Source: Antennarius striatus (Eukaryota > Chordata > Actinopteri > Lophiiformes > Antennariidae). Taken from it: a stretch of DNA of 64,000 bases. This document shows, one piece after another, positions 60,861-64,000 of this stretch. How positions within the stretch are numbered: the first letter of the stretch is position 1; every line of letters starts with the position of its first letter. Below the pieces are notes generated by a model. It was not told the origin of the DNA. It searched no databases and saw only the letters and a list, made by a program, of their open reading frames with translations. Both the position numbers and the translations under genes were made by a program. Location: the NCBI RefSeq assembly GCF_040054535.1, contig NC_090797.1, positions 9,895,001 to 9,959,000 of the forward strand, read 5' to 3'.

Positions 60861-63800
60861 GATCGAGGGAATACTCAATGACGGGTGTGTGTTTGTGTGT
60901 TTTGGGACTGTAGGAAGGATGTCTGCTGAGTGTGCTTCAGCTTGTGTGTTGAGTGAGCATGCTTGTATGCTTGTGTGTGTGTGCATGTGTGTGTGTGTGT
61001 GTGTATGTGTGTGTGTGTGTAAAGCAGGAAGCTGCTCATAGATTTGCAGGCGGCAGTGTGGTACCTTTTGACAATAAAGGAAAAAAAGGCACACGGCCTT
61101 CTATTTTTTCTACTCTCTCCTGAGGAAGCTCCATTGTTTGTCCAACTCCTGCAAGAATATTAGTCTTGATGCAATCTCCTGATGTGTGTTTGCAAAGATC
61201 GATTGCGGCAAGCATACCAAAAGATCATAGATGCTTTCATTAATGTTACAAATCCACAAAATGTTGCAGCGACATAAAATGGAGCCAACATGAAGAAGCT
61301 GATGTCTCTCGTGAGTCAGTGTAAAGTTGAATTTTGGCTAGCGTGTCCCGTCAACAGTCTCAGTCATGTCCACATTACCTCACCTGCCCTCTGGTCATGT
61401 AAACCTAGAAGTGTGAATTATTCAAACAAACACACACAGTTCCCAGGGCTGTGATGTCCCGCGTTCAAGCCTATATGTTACTGCTGTCTGCATCATCTCA
61501 TCATGCTCCTATCTATCAGTGTAACAGATGGACAGCGTCCATTGTTGGCTTGTTGCTTTCAAGCAGTAAAACTAATGTGCAGATGACAGAAAACCTGAGT
61601 AATTGTAACTGTATCCTATTTGGAACGACTTGAGAAAATTTCTTTTACAACCCAACAACACGACTACCTGTCTGTACCCTGACATCAAGGGGATAAACTT
61701 CTAATTCCTGCTCTTTATAACTTCATGTTAAAGCATATTTTTCTGACAGACTTTGTCTCCAACCTATTCTGCACCATTAATCCTTCCACATTCTTTCTCA
61801 TTTGGAATGCCGGATAAATTTCATCCAGATACTTTTCAGAAAGATTTATTTTCTTGCAGCTTGGCAATTGAAATAATTAATTTTAAAAAAAAAAGCTACA
61901 TAGCTGGAAAGCTTCGCTTAAAATAACCACTGGGTGAAGGGGAAAAGGTTAGCCTGTCTCTGTTCACAGTAGAGTTACGATAATCATCTCTTGACTCAAT
62001 TTTACATTTTTAACACAGACTTGAGCCGTACCTCCTCCCATTTAACTCCAGAGAAGCAAAAAATGTTATCTTTAATGTAAAACTAAAATATGTACAGATT
62101 TCAAACTGAATTATGGGTCTGACATCCACAGAAATAAATTCTTTTCTACTTCAATTCCGGTATCTACATCTGACCCCAGAGGCAGCAGCTACAGTAAGTA
62201 GAGTTCCCATCTAGCCTTTATCTGAACTGCCTCGCAGAGTGATTAAAGTATGGGAGGAGTGACGCTAATGCTTAACAGTAAAAGCAGCAGCACAATAAAA
62301 TGATCTTGACAGGAATCATATAAGAGATAAGGTACATAGAAGACATAAGTGATAAGAGATGAGGATGGGGAGACAGTGAGGTGCAAGAGGAGGAGGAAGA
62401 TCCATTAGTGCCACAACTATAGAGCTGTAATAAACTGTATGGAAGTTCTTTTTTTCATTTTATACTATTTTTCTCTCACAGTTCCTCAGAGTTTTAGGTC
62501 ACGCTAGGAGAGGGGAGGAACTGGTACCCATTCAAGACATTAGTCATAAGCTGTAGCAAAGACAGAAGAGGTAACGATGAAGGAAGTTGAATTAGATTTA
62601 TTTAAAGGTTCCCAGCGCAGGCAGGTGTAAATAATGGATTTGATCCCATCTTATTGTTACCACTCAAAAAACAGCTTTTACAACACTAACCTACAACATT
62701 AAGTTTAAGTCACCATTGTCCAAATTATTACACTTTTCCCACAGCCCCTTTGTGGCGCAGGCAAATAACATCTGCAGGAAGATTTATTTAAACAACAGCT
62801 GATGAAAAGTTGCTAAAATCCTTTCAATATTGTACACACACTCACATACAAAGAAATAAATATATTAAGAAGTTGGCAAGAACAGCTAAAAGTGCAGAAC
62901 TAAGTGAAGACATTTCTAGTAAAATGAAACACTGATATTAATTCATTAATTCTGATAATAATACCAACAACCAAAGGGCTCTTTGCCAAGCAAAAGAAAA
63001 GATAAAAGACGCAAGGAAAATTTTAATCCCCTAAGCTAAATAATGTCCTAAACAGAGGTATGTGGGCCCCAGGACATTTGCGTCCATGCTCAATATAACA
63101 TAACTGCCTTCAAACATTTCTGAGCCTTTATTAATCCTGCCTGACAGAAATGATGCTTCGTCTTGCCACGCTGCTGCCAAGGGAAACAGAATCACTCCAG
63201 ACTCCCTGATCGTCTACCTGTCTGCCGAAGCTGAGACATGTTCATTTCACCTGAACAAACCTGTCAGGTGAAGACAAGGACCGTTACAGTCATTTCACCT
63301 AATTATGCCATTTTTAGACCCTATGGGCAAGGAGAGAGGTAAAAAATCAGATGAAAGTGCAGAGGAGAAAAGTGAAAGTCAGCTTTTTAAAAATGCGTAT
63401 GTGCACATGGAACCCTTCAGGAAGATGCAGCAGCAATGCAAAGAAGCAGATCGTATTATCCAGTGTACAAAGTTCAACACAGCCATCGAGCAAAGCATAA
63501 GCATTCAGAACTCTTCATACACATATCATACAATAAAAGATGTGTAACTCCTTAGTAACCCTGAACCTATTGTGATTTAATTTTTGGGCTGTGATCAATG
63601 CAAAATGTTCAAAAGTAGAAATCTCCTGAACAACCAGCACTGGATTGCAGAAAAACATGAAAGGGACGTTTTATTGATCATTAAAGGAACTATGTGGTGT
63701 TTTCAGCTGGTGGAGCTCATGCTTTGTTCAGGACTAGAAAGAGAGACAGAAGAAAACTAAATCAGCTGCAAAACCTGTAACCCAACCAAAACCAGATAAT

Positions 63801-64000
63801 GGCCAAAATCTATGACATCCTCCTCTGAGGTCCAGACCAGACCAGAGCCAGACAAACCACAGCTGACCATGTTACCTCTGGTATCTGAGGTAAACATGTG
63901 TAGTTGAATTAGTCGAGTGTTCAGAACTAGGAGCAGAACAGGAACTAAATTAGAGCCCAGGGAAGGGGGGGAAAGCCACCAGTGGGGACTAGGCTAGAGG

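Larger units (their letters stand above)
56535..64000. other. Right flank, presumed celsr1 intron
   Basis: No exon with family similarity was found. The next upstream celsr1 exon (start of the visible laminin-G domain) should be further right. Contents: a hairpin (58164-58198), a degenerate MITE (58200-58625), a run of about 13 G (59131-59143) and TG microsatellites (60807-60860 and 60973-61021). The frame at 63305-63547 has no recognisable family. Confidence 0.55.

Noticed and set aside
63305-63547. 80-codon plus-strand frame near the right edge
   Set aside because: Length is within chance expectation and no family or splice context was recognised.

Overview
The window is vertebrate nuclear DNA, almost certainly from a ray-finned (teleost) fish. 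Genes are split into short exons with GT..AG borders, long CA and ATCT microsatellites are common, and introns carry repeat types typical of fish (tRNA-derived SINEs, Tc1/mariner-like MITEs with TA target sites, an L2-type LINE 3' end, Ty3/Gypsy remnants). Exon-derived protein sequence matches vertebrate families closely enough to name four loci. The species cannot be read from the sequence.

Layout. 1-4.6 kb: first coding exon of a creb3l2-like gene on the minus strand; the rest of that gene lies off the left edge. 7.0-11.8 kb: complete ssbp1 on the minus strand (mitochondrial single-stranded DNA-binding protein, 147 aa, six coding exons plus a non-coding first exon), with two MITEs in opposite orientation in its introns. 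12.4 kb: a tRNA-Ala(UGC) gene with its Pol III terminator, followed by a hairpin and a roughly 50-unit ATCT microsatellite. 14.4-22.6 kb and 27.4-35.3 kb: two intact plus-strand genes of the BAAT/ACOT acyltransferase-thioesterase family (426 and 428 aa), a tandem duplication with ten coding exons each and matching splice phases, including a shared non-canonical GC-AG intron. 37.2-56.5 kb: the last 29 exons (about 1,530 codons) of celsr1, a flamingo-type adhesion GPCR, on the minus strand, from within a laminin-G domain to the stop codon. 56.5-64 kb: no exon recognised, presumably an upstream celsr1 intron.

The genes are not an operon and have no obvious shared pathway: creb3l2 is an ER-stress type transcription factor, ssbp1 maintains mtDNA, the BAAT-like pair conjugates or hydrolyses acyl-CoAs, and celsr1 acts in planar cell polarity. 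creb3l2 and SSBP1 are also near each other in human (7q33-q34), so that part is probably old synteny. The second BAAT-like gene and celsr1 converge on a shared 3' interval of about 2 kb.

I did not find evidence for a wholly new biological system. The most useful observations are the shared GC-AG intron and Cys-Asp-His triad of the duplicated BAAT-like genes, repeat insertions that order events before and after that duplication, an intact-looking autoproteolysis site in this celsr1 where my recollection of human CELSR1 has lost it, and inverted MITEs bracketing two ssbp1 exons. Splice borders were worked out by hand from phase continuity and family similarity; UTR limits are not established.
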